Assembly (NCBI RefSeq): GCF_011601275.1
Contig: NZ_JAAOLY010000001.1
Span: 1 to 64,000, forward strand
DNA length: 64,000 nucleotides
Reading direction: 5' to 3'
Origin: Janthinobacterium lividum
GTDB lineage: Bacteria; Pseudomonadota; Gammaproteobacteria; Burkholderiales; Burkholderiaceae_D
Below the pieces are notes generated by a model. The model searched no databases and was not told the DNA's origin. It worked only from the letters and a program-made list of their open reading frames with translations. The position numbers and the translations under genes are program-made. Numbering within the stretch: the stretch's first letter is position 1; each line of letters starts with the position of its first letter. Below are positions 44,216 to 53,415 of the stretch, one piece after another.

Positions 44216-44853
44216 CGGGCGTACCGGTGCATAGCCAGGCCCCAGGCCAACTGGTAGCTCAGACCGCCGTCGGGCAAGGCTTGCCAGCCACCTTGCGCGA
44301 GCGCCGCCTGCAAGGCCAGCGCCTCGCTATCCATGATGACGGGCGTCAAGCCGGCTGCCTTGGCCGCGTCCAGACGGCGCTGCACGCTGGCGCGCCGCGC
44401 CGCCACCAGCAGCACGTCGATCTCGCTGCCGGTCTGGCCGGCAAGCGGCGGCGCGGGTCCGAGAATGAAAAAATCCAGGCTGGCGTCTTCCAGCGGAAAC
44501 GGCATGTATTGCGCCGCCTCCAGTTCCACGAGGATTTCCAGCTGCTCCTCCGGTAACCCGGCAGGCAGGCGGATCGCATGCGTGATCAGGGCCGTGGCCG
44601 GCATGGCCAGCGCCACGCGGGTGCAGCCGCTGCCACTGTCGCGATAAGCCTGGCGCACGGCATCGGCCAGGCCCTGCAGATCTTCGATATTGCCTTCAAG
44701 CATCACCCCTGCTGCCAGCGCAGAACTGCCGCAATGCCGGCACGACAGTTTCCCCCGCCGGCGTCTCAACTCGACCACGCGCACGGCATCGTCCGCGATG
44801 TCGACGCCCAGCAAGCCGGTGCCAAGAAAACTACTGATGGACATGTTTTTCAT
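44212..44853 (-). CDS. pilM: PilM, reduced form lacking the second half of the actin-like fold
   Basis: 213 residues, against about 350 for PilM. Residues 1-175 align with the first part: phosphate-1 region GVDIADDAVRVVEL, then LPEEQLEILVELEAAQYMPF and the VIMDSEALALQAAL segment. The sequence then passes straight to AWGLAMHRYAR, which looks like the normal PilM C-terminus. The intervening 140 or so residues, which carry the second phosphate motif and the adenosine site, are missing without a frameshift. ATGs at 44853 and 44844 are both possible. ATP binding is doubtful; the PilN-binding groove may remain. Confidence 0.85.
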   Translation of the reverse strand: MKNMSISSFLGTGLLGVDIADDAVRVVELRRRRGKLSCRHCGSSALAAGVMLEGNIEDLQGLADAVRQAYRDSGSGCTRVALAMPATALITHAIRLPAGLPEEQLEILVELEAAQYMPFPLEDASLDFFILGPAPPLAGQTGSEIDVLLVAARRASVQRRLDAAKAAGLTPVIMDSEALALQAALAQGGWQALPDGGLSYQLAWGLAMHRYAR

Positions 44854-45144
44854 AGAGAAACGTCAGCGTGGAAGGAGGTCCTGCCATCCAAAAGCCTAGT
44901 CCTGGCAGCGCTGGCTTGTAAATGGATTTCACGCTCGTGTCTGCGGCGCGCGGCGCCTATCTGGCGGGGCCGTGATCTGGCGCAGGATAATTGTTACCAA
45001 ATCCTGGTTGCCAGCGGGCCAATACACGCTTATATAGAGTATCGGCAAGTTTCGACACTCCCCCGGCAAGCGCCACGGCGCGCTGCCACCCCGGCAAGCT
45101 CGCTTATAATTGGCCGGCATAATTAACCGAAAGACATACGACGC
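44854..45144. other. Divergent intergenic region between pilM and mrcA
   Basis: 291 bases without a gene. The mrcA side holds a good sigma-70 promoter (see next entry). The rest is GC-rich with one AT-rich patch near 45030. No clear promoter for pilM and no -24/-12 sigma-54 sequence was found. Confidence 0.6.
45083..45110 (+). promoter_or_regulatory. Sigma-70 promoter for mrcA
   Basis: A -35 CTGCCA (45083-45088), a 16-base spacer and a consensus -10 TATAAT (45105-45110). The transcript would start near 45117, leaving a leader of about 28 bases before the ATG at 45145. Confidence 0.55.
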
Positions 45145-47490
45145 ATGACATCTTCAAAATCCGCTGGCCCCGCTGGCTCGAAGCCGCCCACCAAGGGCAG
45201 CAAACCCAAACGTTTCCTGCTGATGGCCCTGGCATCGCTGCTGGGCCTGGGCATCGTCGGCGTGCTGCTGGTGGTCTTCGGCCTGGCCATGGCCTATCCG
45301 AACCTGCCGGCGCTCGATACCTTGACCGATTACAAGCCCAAGATGCCGCTGCGCGTGTTCACGTCCGACAGTGTGCTGATCGGCGAGTTCGGCGAAGAGC
45401 GCCGCAACATGGTGCACATCAAGGATATTCCCGATGTCATGAAGAAAGCCGTGCTGGCCATCGAAGATGACCGCTTTTATGAGCATGGCGGCGTCGACTA
45501 CCTGGGCATCACGCGCGCGGCCCTGCACAACCTGACGGGCGGCGCCAAGCAAGGCGCCTCGACCATCACGCAGCAGGTGGCGCGCAATTTCTTCCTGTCC
45601 AGCGAACAGACCTTGAAACGCAAGGCGTATGAAGTCTTGCTGGCCTGGAAGATCGAGAAAAACCTCAGCAAGGATCAGATTCTCGAAGTGTATATGAACC
45701 AGATTTATCTGGGACAGCGCGCCTACGGCTTTGCCTCGGCCGCGCAAATCTATTTCGGCAAGAACATCCAGGACCTGACCGTGGCCGAAGCGGCCATGCT
45801 GGCCGGCTTGCCGAAGGCGCCGTCGGCCTACAACCCCGTCGTCAATCCGAAACGCGCGCGCATGCGCCAGCAATACATCCTGCAACGCATGGCGCAGCTG
45901 GGCTACATCACGCCAGAGCAATACACGGAAGCCAAGAATGAAGAGCTGAAAGTGAAAACCGACAGCAGCGCCTTTGGCGTGCATGCGGAATACGTGTCGG
46001 AAATGGCGCGCCAGCTGGTCTACGAGCAATTCAAGGAAGACACCTATACGCGTGGCCTGAACGTCTACACCACCATCACCAAGGCGGACCAGGACGCCGC
46101 CTACATCGCCTTGCGCAAGGGCGTGATGGATTATGAGAAACGCCACGGCTACCGCGGCCCCGAAGCGTATATCGAGATTCCGAAAACCAAGGCCGAAGCG
46201 GATGACGCGATCGAAACGGAACTGGCCGACCATCCGGACAGCGACGACATCATCGCCGCCATGGTGCTGCAGGCGTCACCCAAATCGTTGCAGGCAGTCA
46301 CCTCGGCCGGCGAGGAAATCACCATTACCGGCCCCGGCCTGACCTTCGGCGCGGCCTGGCTGTCGGAAAAAGCGGCGCCGAACCGCCGCATCAAGCGCGG
46401 CGCCGTGATCCGCGTCATGCAAGAAGGCAATGCCTGGGTCTTGACGCAGATGCCGGAAGTGCAATCGGCGTTCGTCTCGGCCAGCACCACGGACGGCGCC
46501 ATCCGCGCCATGGTGGGCGGCTTCGATTACAACCGCAACAAGTTCAACCACGTCACGCAGGCGTGGCGCCAGCCAGGGTCGGCCTTCAAGCCCTTCATCT
46601 ATTCCGCGTCGCTGGAACGGGGCCTGTCGCCGGCCACCATCATCAACGATGCGCCGATCTCGTTCGACGCTGGCCAGACGGGCGGCCAGGCGTGGGAACC
46701 AAAAAACTACGACAGCAAATACGATGGCCCGATGACCATGCGCAAGGGCTTGATGAAATCGAAGAACATGATTTCCATCCGCATCCTGCACAAGATCGGC
46801 GCCAAGTATGGCCAGGAATACGCGACGCGCTTCGGCTTTGACGCGGACAAGAACCCGCCATACCTGACCCTGGCCTTGGGCGCCGGCAACGTGACGCCGC
46901 TGCAGATGGCCGGCGCCTACGCCGTGTTCGCCAATGGCGGCTACAAGATCAACCCGTATCTGATCGCCAAGGTCACCGATAGCGACGGCAATGTCTTGTC
47001 GCAAGCCAAGCCGGACCTGGCGGGCGAGGAAGCCAACCGGGTCATCGACGAGCGCAATGCCTTCATGATGAACAGCATGCTCAACGACGTCGTGCGCTTC
47101 GGTACGGCCAATAAAGCCATGGCATTGAAGCGCCCCGACCTGGCCGGCAAGACGGGCACGACCAACGATTCCATCGACGCGTGGTTTGCCGGTTACCAGG
47201 CCAAGCTGGTCGGTATCGCCTGGATCGGCTATGACCAGCCGCGCAACCTGGGCAACCGCGAAACGGGCGGCGGCCTGGCCTTGCCGATCTGGATCAGCTA
47301 CATGGCGAAAGCCCTGAAGAGCATTCCCGTCGAGGAACGCGCCGTGCCGGAAGGCCTGATCCACGTGGGCGACGAGTATTACTATGCTGAAAATCCACCG
47401 GGCACGGGCGTAGGCAGCCTGGAAGGCGCGGCGCGCGGCACGCCGGAGGAAGAGAAAGCGAAAGAAGCCGTGAAGAACGAGTTGTTTTAA
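45145..47490 (+). CDS. mrcA: Penicillin-binding protein 1A
   Basis: 781 residues. One N-terminal membrane helix (about 24-50) precedes a GT51 glycosyltransferase domain with EDDRFYEHGGVD and TITQQVARNFFLS. The transpeptidase has the Ser-x-x-Lys motif in GSAFKPF, SKN and KTGTTN. An inserted OB-like domain lies between them, as in class A PBP1a. It polymerises and crosslinks peptidoglycan. Divergence from pilMNOPQ is the standard arrangement in beta- and gammaproteobacteria. A palindromic element begins three bases after its stop. Confidence 0.95.
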   Translation: MTSSKSAGPAGSKPPTKGSKPKRFLLMALASLLGLGIVGVLLVVFGLAMAYPNLPALDTLTDYKPKMPLRVFTSDSVLIGEFGEERRNMVHIKDIPDVMKKAVLAIEDDRFYEHGGVDYLGITRAALHNLTGGAKQGASTITQQVARNFFLSSEQTLKRKAYEVLLAWKIEKNLSKDQILEVYMNQIYLGQRAYGFASAAQIYFGKNIQDLTVAEAAMLAGLPKAPSAYNPVVNPKRARMRQQYILQRMAQLGYITPEQYTEAKNEELKVKTDSSAFGVHAEYVSEMARQLVYEQFKEDTYTRGLNVYTTITKADQDAAYIALRKGVMDYEKRHGYRGPEAYIEIPKTKAEADDAIETELADHPDSDDIIAAMVLQASPKSLQAVTSAGEEITITGPGLTFGAAWLSEKAAPNRRIKRGAVIRVMQEGNAWVLTQMPEVQSAFVSASTTDGAIRAMVGGFDYNRNKFNHVTQAWRQPGSAFKPFIYSASLERGLSPATIINDAPISFDAGQTGGQAWEPKNYDSKYDGPMTMRKGLMKSKNMISIRILHKIGAKYGQEYATRFGFDADKNPPYLTLALGAGNVTPLQMAGAYAVFANGGYKINPYLIAKVTDSDGNVLSQAKPDLAGEEANRVIDERNAFMMNSMLNDVVRFGTANKAMALKRPDLAGKTGTTNDSIDAWFAGYQAKLVGIAWIGYDQPRNLGNRETGGGLALPIWISYMAKALKSIPVEERAVPEGLIHVGDEYYYAENPPGTGVGSLEGAARGTPEEEKAKEAVKNELF

Positions 47491-47493
47491 ACC

Positions 47494-47591
47494 GTAGGTC
47501 GGGTTAGGCCGCAGGCCGTAACCCGACACCACTCCGGCGCTCGCGCCAACCATGTTGTCGGATTACGCGCTTGCGCGCTAATCCGACCTAC
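47494..47591. repeat. Complete interspersed palindromic element (copy C)
   Basis: Bounded by GTAGGTCGG and CCGACCTAC. The first hairpin is GTCGGGTTAGGCC / GGCCGTAACCCGAC, then a spacer containing ACCATGTTGTCGG, then GTCGGATTACGCGC / GCGCGCTAATCCGAC. Relative to copies B and D the two hairpins are in the opposite order, so the element is inverted. It lies between mrcA and the terminator at 47606. Confidence 0.9.
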
Positions 47592-47605
47592 GCCTCCACA
47601 AGAAA

Positions 47606-47633
47606 AAAGGGCAGCCTGCAAAGGCTGCCCTTT
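47606..47633. terminator. Bidirectional terminator between mrcA and cyaY
   Basis: 12-bp stem AAAGGGCAGCCT / AGGCTGCCCTTT with a 4-nt loop and T-runs on both strands (seven T on plus). It serves mrcA from the left and cyaY from the right. Confidence 0.85.
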
Positions 47634-47656
47634 TTTTATTGCCACGGCAGTCAGAA

Positions 47657-47986
47657 TTAATTCAGGACCACCGGCGCACCCGCCTGCTCGCTGGCCATGG
47701 CCGACAGGGCCGCGAACAGTTCCGAGCCGTCGCGCGTGTTGATCCACTCGTCGCCCACGCGCTTGTAGTGGAAACCGCCGGAACGGGCGGCCACCCACAT
47801 TTCGCGCATGGGGGCCTGGCTGTTGACGATGATTTTCGTGCCGTTATCGATGAATTCGATTTCCAGCACATTGCCGCTGCGGCTGCATTCGACGTCGAGC
47901 ACGTCTTCATCGTTCAGCCGGTCCAGCGCCGCCTCGATCTGGGTCAGGGTGGCTTCGGCCAGGGCCAGGAATTCCGATTCGCTCAT
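47657..47986 (-). CDS. cyaY: CyaY, frataxin-like iron donor
   Basis: 109 residues, the normal CyaY length. Start MSESEFLALAEATLTQIEAAL, acidic first helix with NDEDVLDVE, and the conserved beta-sheet with the tryptophans of EMWVAA and DEWI. It regulates iron-sulfur cluster assembly by IscS. The ATG at 47986 has GGAG upstream. It is divergent from the small lipoprotein gene by 40 bases. Confidence 0.93.
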   Translation of the reverse strand: MSESEFLALAEATLTQIEAALDRLNDEDVLDVECSRSGNVLEIEFIDNGTKIIVNSQAPMREMWVAARSGGFHYKRVGDEWINTRDGSELFAALSAMASEQAGAPVVLN

Positions 47987-48026
47987 GCTACACTCCAAAG
48001 ATCTTAATCAAACCGTGATTCTAATC

Positions 48027-48209
48027 GTGAAGTCATCCTCAGCGTTTTATATCGGCACCGCCATTGTGGTTTCTAGCGTCCTGGCCGGCTGCGGCCAGCC
48101 CGGTCCCCTGTACCTGCCCAAGCCGCCAGCGGCCAAGGGCGCGCCAGCCAAAGGCCCCGCCGAACCGGCGCCCGTGCCGCCGCCACCGGTGATCGTGCCG
48201 GCAACCTAA
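48027..48209 (+). CDS. lptM: LptM-like small lipoprotein
   Basis: About 60 residues. The signal ends VLAGC, followed directly by GQPGPLYLP, the hallmark of LptM/YifL (Cys-Gly-x-x-Gly-Pro-Leu-Tyr). In E. coli LptM assists disulfide maturation of LptD. The tail is rich in proline and alanine. The start is a GTG at 48027, or a GTG at 48015. In many proteobacteria this gene precedes lysA and dapF; neither is present here. Its stop overlaps the msrQ stop by four bases on opposite strands. Confidence 0.82.
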   Translation: MKSSSAFYIGTAIVVSSVLAGCGQPGPLYLPKPPAAKGAPAKGPAEPAPVPPPPVIVPAT

Positions 48210-48859
48210 GTCGAGCGTACCGGGGTGGCAGCCTTGGCTGCCCTGGCGCTTTTCTCGCGCTTGTTCCAGGCGAAATAAACGCGTATTAGCAGCAGTAGCG
48301 CGACGATGCTGCCGAACAGGATCGGTTGCGCGAAATTATTCTTGCCCGCCTTCATCCACCAGAAGTGCAGGATGCCCAGGGGGGCGATGATATAGATGAG
48401 CCGGTGCAACCACTGCCAGCGCTTGCCTCCCAGGCGTTTCACCATGCCGTTCGTGCTCGTCATGGCCAGCGGAATGAGCAAGACGAAGGCGATAAAGCCT
48501 ACCGTGATGAATGGCCGCTTGAGCACATCCTTCCACATTTCCTGCACATCGAAAAAGTGATCGAACCATAAAAACGTGGTGAAGTGCAGCGCCGCATAGA
48601 AAAACGCGAACAGGCCCAGCATGCGCCGTAGCTTGATCAGCCAATTCCATTGCGTAAAGCGACGCAAGGGCGTTACTGCCAGGCTGATGCACAGGAAATA
48701 CAGGGTCCAGTCGCCCGTGCCGCGCGTGATGAACTCCAGCGGCTCCACCAGTTGCCCCGTGTACGTCAGACAGACCATGCGTCCAAATGGCAGCAGCGCC
48801 AGCAAAAAGATCAGGCTTTTCAGCAATGACAACTGCCTGCTCGTGGGATTGATGGCCAT
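48206..48859 (-). CDS. msrQ: MsrQ, heme-binding membrane subunit of MsrPQ
   Basis: 217 residues with about six membrane helices of the ferric-reductase-like fold. Conserved histidines are in YAALHFTTF and WLHRLIYI. It passes electrons from quinols or flavin reductase to MsrP. The gene begins 9 bases after msrP. The C-terminus is basic (KREKSARAAKAA). Confidence 0.93.
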   Translation of the reverse strand: MAINPTSRQLSLLKSLIFLLALLPFGRMVCLTYTGQLVEPLEFITRGTGDWTLYFLCISLAVTPLRRFTQWNWLIKLRRMLGLFAFFYAALHFTTFLWFDHFFDVQEMWKDVLKRPFITVGFIAFVLLIPLAMTSTNGMVKRLGGKRWQWLHRLIYIIAPLGILHFWWMKAGKNNFAQPILFGSIVALLLLIRVYFAWNKREKSARAAKAATPVRST

Positions 48860-48868
48860 GGGCTTTCC

Positions 48869-49846
48869 TTAAAAGAACTTCTTCAGGTCCATGCCTGCGT
48901 ACAAGGAAGCGACATCGTTGTAGCCATTGAACATCAGGGTCTTGCGCTTGCGTGCGAGAAAACCGTCTTCGCCGATGCGCCGCTCGGAAGCTTGTGACCA
49001 GCGCGGATGATCGACGTTCGGGTTCACATTCGAATAAAAACCGTACTCGGACGGCGCCGACAGGTTCCAGGAAGTGCGCGGCTGTTCCTTGACGAAACGG
49101 ATCTTGACGATGGATTTGGCCGACTTGAAACCATATTTCCACGGCAAGACCATGCGCACGGGCGCACCATTCTGGTTCGGCAAGGTTTCACCATACATGC
49201 CCAGGGTCAGCAGCGCCAGCGGATGGTTCGCTTCATCGATGCGCAAGCCTTCCGTATAGGGCCACTGCAGCACTCTGCTGCCCACGCCCGGCATCTGCTT
49301 CTTGTCGGCCAGGGTGATGAATTCCACGTACTTGGCATTGCCCGTCGGCTCGACCTTCTTGATGATTTCCGAGAAGGAATAACCGACCCACGGGATGACC
49401 ATCGACCAGCCTTCCACGCAGCGCAGGCGGTAGACGCGCTCTTCCAGCGGCGCCAGCTTCAGCAGCGCGTCGAAGTCCAGGGTCATCGGCTTCTTGACTT
49501 CGCCTTCGATGCTGACCGTCCACGGCCGCGTGCGCAGGGTGCCCGCGTTTTGCGCCGGGTCGCTCTTGTCCGTGCCGAATTCGTAGAAATTGTTGTAGCT
49601 GGTGGCGTCTTTATAGGCCGTCTGCTTTTCCAGCGCCGAATAGGCGGGATTGAGCTTGGCGGCCAGCTTGGGATTGGTGCCTTGCGCGAACGCTTCGCGG
49701 CTGGCCATTTCCAGCAAGGCCGCGCTGGACATCGAGCCCAGCGCCACTTGCTTGATGAAGCTGCGGCGCGATTCAAACACGGCACGGGGCGTGATTTCGG
49801 AAGAATACGGCAACTCAATGCCGTTGGGACTGCGCTTGATCAACAT
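48869..49846 (-). CDS. msrP: MsrP, periplasmic methionine-sulfoxide reductase
   Basis: 325 residues of the sulfite-oxidase molybdopterin fold. A Tat signal is seen at residues 25-33 (ESRRSFIKQ). Cys143 in RLRCVEGW is the molybdenum ligand. It repairs methionine sulfoxide in periplasmic proteins with electrons from MsrQ. It is one of three Tat substrates in this window with TtrA and TtrB. Confidence 0.95.
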   Translation of the reverse strand: MLIKRSPNGIELPYSSEITPRAVFESRRSFIKQVALGSMSSAALLEMASREAFAQGTNPKLAAKLNPAYSALEKQTAYKDATSYNNFYEFGTDKSDPAQNAGTLRTRPWTVSIEGEVKKPMTLDFDALLKLAPLEERVYRLRCVEGWSMVIPWVGYSFSEIIKKVEPTGNAKYVEFITLADKKQMPGVGSRVLQWPYTEGLRIDEANHPLALLTLGMYGETLPNQNGAPVRMVLPWKYGFKSAKSIVKIRFVKEQPRTSWNLSAPSEYGFYSNVNPNVDHPRWSQASERRIGEDGFLARKRKTLMFNGYNDVASLYAGMDLKKFF

Positions 49847-49918
49847 GGCGGCTCCGGAAAAAGGTGATTGGATATACCTTACACCAGTTTTTCCGGGCCG
49901 TTCATGACGCTTCTGTCA

Positions 49919-51070
49919 TTAAAGTTTTCCGTAAGAATGCAGACCAGAAAGGAACATGTTGACGCCTAGAAACGCGAAGGTCGTCACCAGCAATCCCACC
50001 AGCGCCCACCACGAGGCGACGCGACCGCGCAAGCCCGTCATCAGGCGCATGTGCAACCAGGCTGCATAGTTGAGCCAGACGATCAGCGCCCACGTTTCTT
50101 TCGGGTCCCACGACCAGTAGCCGCCCCATGCTTCGGCCGCCCACAAGGCGCCCAGGATGGTCGCTACCGTGAAGAAAGCGAAGCCGACGGAAATGGCCTT
50201 GTACATGACGTCGTCGAGCACTTCCAGCGACGGCAAACGATCGACCAGGTAGCCGCTCGACTTGAGCAGGTAGGCTGCCGCCACCATGGCCGACAGGGCA
50301 AACGTGCCGTAACCGATGAAATTGGCCGGCACGTGGATCTTCATCCACCAGCTTTGCAGGGCCGGCACCAGCGGCTGGATTTCGGCCGCGTCGCGCGTGA
50401 CCGTGTACCACATCAGGAAGACGACGGCCGCCGAAATGACCAGCATGACGAAGGCGCCCAGCTGGCGCGTCGCGTAATGCTGCTCGTAGTACAGGTAGAA
50501 CATGGCCGTGATCAGGGAAAACAGGATGAACACTTCATACAGGTTCGACACGGGAATATGGCCCACGTCGGCGCCGATCAGGTAAGACTCGTACCAGCGC
50601 ACCAGCATGCCCGTCAGGCCCAGCACGACGCCGGCCCAGCACAGCAGGGAGCCGACGGACGAGCCGAATTCCGAGCGCGCCACCAGGCCGATCCAGTAGA
50701 ACAGGGTCGACAGCACGAAAAGCGTGCCCATCCACAGGATGGCGGACTGGCTCGACAAGATGTATTTCAGGAAAAATTTCTGGTTCGCCATCTCCAGGTG
50801 GCCCGCGTACAGCTCGATGGCGAACAGCGACAGCACGGCCGCCACAGGGATCAGCCAGCGCACGGGCTTCCAGTACCAGCCCAGCCACGCGAAGGTGGGC
50901 GCCGCGGCCAGCAGGATGGCTTTTTCATAGATATCCATGAAAGCGCCAAAACGCATCAGGCCGACCAGGGAGGCGGCCAGCAAGCCGGCGCCATAGAGCC
51001 AATCGATCAGGCTCAGGCGCTTGAAAAATCCTGGTTCCTGCGTATATATTTGCTTGTTTGCCAATTCCAT
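49919..51070 (-). CDS. ccsA: CcsA/CcsB-type cytochrome c assembly protein (System II)
   Basis: 383 residues with about eight membrane helices. The heme-handling WWD motif appears as WGGYWSWDPKETWAL near the C-terminus, with flanking histidines. It works with ResB to move heme to the periplasm and attach it to apocytochromes. Several ATGs are clustered; 51070 has GGAG at good spacing. It follows resB by 64 bases. Confidence 0.93.
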   Translation of the reverse strand: MELANKQIYTQEPGFFKRLSLIDWLYGAGLLAASLVGLMRFGAFMDIYEKAILLAAAPTFAWLGWYWKPVRWLIPVAAVLSLFAIELYAGHLEMANQKFFLKYILSSQSAILWMGTLFVLSTLFYWIGLVARSEFGSSVGSLLCWAGVVLGLTGMLVRWYESYLIGADVGHIPVSNLYEVFILFSLITAMFYLYYEQHYATRQLGAFVMLVISAAVVFLMWYTVTRDAAEIQPLVPALQSWWMKIHVPANFIGYGTFALSAMVAAAYLLKSSGYLVDRLPSLEVLDDVMYKAISVGFAFFTVATILGALWAAEAWGGYWSWDPKETWALIVWLNYAAWLHMRLMTGLRGRVASWWALVGLLVTTFAFLGVNMFLSGLHSYGKL

Positions 51071-51134
51071 CATTTTCTCCATTCCCGGCAACGCCACAGC
51101 GTCCCGAAACTCAGCCAATCCAACTCAGCGCAGC

Positions 51135-53231
51135 TTACGCCGATTGCGGCAGCTTTGCCTTCAAAGTCTCAAATTCTTTTTCAAAATCCAGCGTCTTGCG
51201 TTGCGTGCTCATGGCCATCAACGCTTCGCTGCCGCCCTCGCCATCCTTGATCCACACCCACAGGCGGCGCTCGCGGATATAGAACATGGAAAATACGCCG
51301 ATCACAAGGAACAGGCAACCGAGGTAGACGACGCTCTTGCCCGGCGAACGCGTCACCTGCAATACAGACGCCTTGATTTCCGTGAAGTCGTCGAGCTGCA
51401 GATACACGGGTGCGCCATAGAAGAAGCTGTCGGACAAGGCATTCGTGGCCAGCTGCAGGAAGCGGCCGTGCTTGTCATCGGCCTCGATGGCTTTCAAGCC
51501 ATCCTGGGCACGCGCCGCCTGCCACAAGTCCCACAGGCTGCCATTCAAGATTTTCATGAAGATATCGGCCGCTTTTTCTTGCTCGGCGGCAGGAATTTTC
51601 TCCAGGAAACGCGAAATGGCGAGGAAACCGCCCTCTTGTCCATTGCCGGCAAAGATGCCCAGGCTTTTCGCGGCCGATTCCTGCAACTGGCCGCGCAAGG
51701 CTTCCGCGTTCGCCTGCGGCATGGCGCGCGCCGCATAGCGCGTGGCCGCCTGCTGGCGCAGCGCGGGATCTTGCAGCGCGGCACGCAAGCGCATCCATTC
51801 GTTCACGCTGTAATTGTCATCGGCGGGAATGCGCAGATAGCTGAACGGATCGCTGGGGTTGACGCGCATGCCGGCCAGGAACACCGTCGTGCCATCGACG
51901 GTGACGGGCTGCATGTAGTTCTGGTACTCGCGCGCCTGGCCTGTCTTGTCGCGCAATTTGTATTGCACCGAGGGACCGACGTTCTTGAGATCCTTGTTAT
52001 TCGCGTTCTTCGCGGCCGAGCCGAGGCGCTTGTCCAGGCCGACGGAGAATTTCTCGTTGAAACTTTCCGCCTTGCTGACGGCGCGCACATCCTGGCCCGC
52101 GCTGAGGTTTTCCACGTTAAACGGACGGAAACCCGACCATTCCACCGTGTAGGAATTGCCATCGCTGCGCTCGAGCGGCGTGCTGCCGCCCACTTCGCCG
52201 CCGATATCGAAGCGTTTCGTCGTCTTGCCCGTCATGGGAAAACCCGTCAACTTGAGCTTGCTGCCGCCATCCTCAAAGCTGGACTGGTACAGGGCCAGGC
52301 CCTTGTACAGCAGCGGCTGGTTGACTTTGATGGTGGCAGGGAAAGTCTCGCCCGTTGCATGGTCGGTGATGATGACATCGCTGGCAAACAGCTTGGGCAT
52401 GCCCGTGCTGTAGAAATCGATATGGAATTTCTTCAGCAGGATGGTGATCGGCAAATCCTGGATCAGCACGCCATCGGCCTGGGGAATGATGGCCGTGTTG
52501 CTCGACGAGCCTTCCGGGATCATGGTATTGCCGCGGAAAGTAGGGTTCGACAGGCTCAAACGGTGCTGGGCGGGAATATCGGCGATCACGCCGCTGCCGG
52601 AAAATGGCGTCTTGCCGAAGAACCATTGCTGTACGCGGATCGGCATTTCCGAATCGAGCAAGCCGCCCACGCAGATGATGACGATGGCGCCGTGGGCAAA
52701 GATATAGCCCCATTTATTGGCCGCGCCCCGCTTGGCGGCGACCAGGGTGGCGTTGTCCTTCTCGACCACCTTGGCCGCGTAGCCGCTGTCTTTCAGGCGC
52801 ATCACCATCTGCTGGGCCAGCACGGCGCGCGGCAGCGGCGCCTGCCACTCCATCTTGTGGTGGAAATTGCGCAACGATTGTTCGCGCACGGTTTCGCGCC
52901 AGCTGCGCATATCCTTGAGCATCTTCGGGGCATTGCGCACGATGCACAGCGAGGTCGAAGCGACGAGGAAGCCCATGATGACGAGGAACCACCAGGCCGA
53001 ATACACGGAATACAGGCTCAGCTTGTCGAAAACGGCGAACCAGAACGGACCGAACTGGTTGACATAATTGGGCATGGGCTCGTTTTGCTTGAGCACGGTG
53101 CCGATGATGGATGCGACGGCGATCAGGGTCAGCAGGCTGATGGCAAAGCGCATCGACGAGACCAGCTCGACGAATTCAGCCAGGCTGCGGCGTTGGGTCT
53201 TTAACTCGATTCCGGTCGTGCCTGTGCTCAT
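51135..53231 (-). CDS. resB: ResB, cytochrome c biogenesis protein (System II)
   Basis: 698 residues. Three N-terminal membrane helices (about 25-45, 70-92 and 160-180) and one near the C-terminus (about 645-665) enclose a large periplasmic domain, the ResB/Ccs1 layout. It forms the heme-ligation complex with CcsA. The ATG at 53231 starts MSTGTTGIELK; an upstream TTG is less likely. Cytochrome c4, a probable substrate, is encoded immediately upstream. Confidence 0.93.
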   Translation of the reverse strand: MSTGTTGIELKTQRRSLAEFVELVSSMRFAISLLTLIAVASIIGTVLKQNEPMPNYVNQFGPFWFAVFDKLSLYSVYSAWWFLVIMGFLVASTSLCIVRNAPKMLKDMRSWRETVREQSLRNFHHKMEWQAPLPRAVLAQQMVMRLKDSGYAAKVVEKDNATLVAAKRGAANKWGYIFAHGAIVIICVGGLLDSEMPIRVQQWFFGKTPFSGSGVIADIPAQHRLSLSNPTFRGNTMIPEGSSSNTAIIPQADGVLIQDLPITILLKKFHIDFYSTGMPKLFASDVIITDHATGETFPATIKVNQPLLYKGLALYQSSFEDGGSKLKLTGFPMTGKTTKRFDIGGEVGGSTPLERSDGNSYTVEWSGFRPFNVENLSAGQDVRAVSKAESFNEKFSVGLDKRLGSAAKNANNKDLKNVGPSVQYKLRDKTGQAREYQNYMQPVTVDGTTVFLAGMRVNPSDPFSYLRIPADDNYSVNEWMRLRAALQDPALRQQAATRYAARAMPQANAEALRGQLQESAAKSLGIFAGNGQEGGFLAISRFLEKIPAAEQEKAADIFMKILNGSLWDLWQAARAQDGLKAIEADDKHGRFLQLATNALSDSFFYGAPVYLQLDDFTEIKASVLQVTRSPGKSVVYLGCLFLVIGVFSMFYIRERRLWVWIKDGEGGSEALMAMSTQRKTLDFEKEFETLKAKLPQSA

Positions 53232-53340
53232 ACGTGAATACTCATACGGGATATGCAATCTTCAAGAAAATGTGGCGTGGAGCAGATAGTTTCTCCGCGC
53301 AAGGCGGCAGCATACTCCTGTTTGGCCCCTGCCATAAAAA

Positions 53341-53368
53341 AAGGCAGCCTGTTGAAACGGCCGCCCTT
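53341..53368 (-). terminator. Terminator after the cytochrome c4 gene
   Basis: Imperfect hairpin AAGGCAGCC / GGCCGCCCTT followed on the minus strand by about eight T (bases 53335-53342). It lies 48 bases past the cytochrome c4 stop. Confidence 0.6.
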
Positions 53369-53415
53369 GATCATGCGCGCTGCTGCGCCTGGCAATCTCT
53401 TGCCTCTATGAAAAC

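Noticed and set aside
44212-44853. pilM as a decayed pseudogene
   Set aside because: The frame is intact to a family-like C-terminus, and the ATGA overlap with pilN is kept, so an in-frame internal deletion explains it better.
51021-53204. 727-residue plus-strand open frame opposite resB
   Set aside because: Antisense shadow of resB and its neighbour; no recognisable domain and atypical composition.
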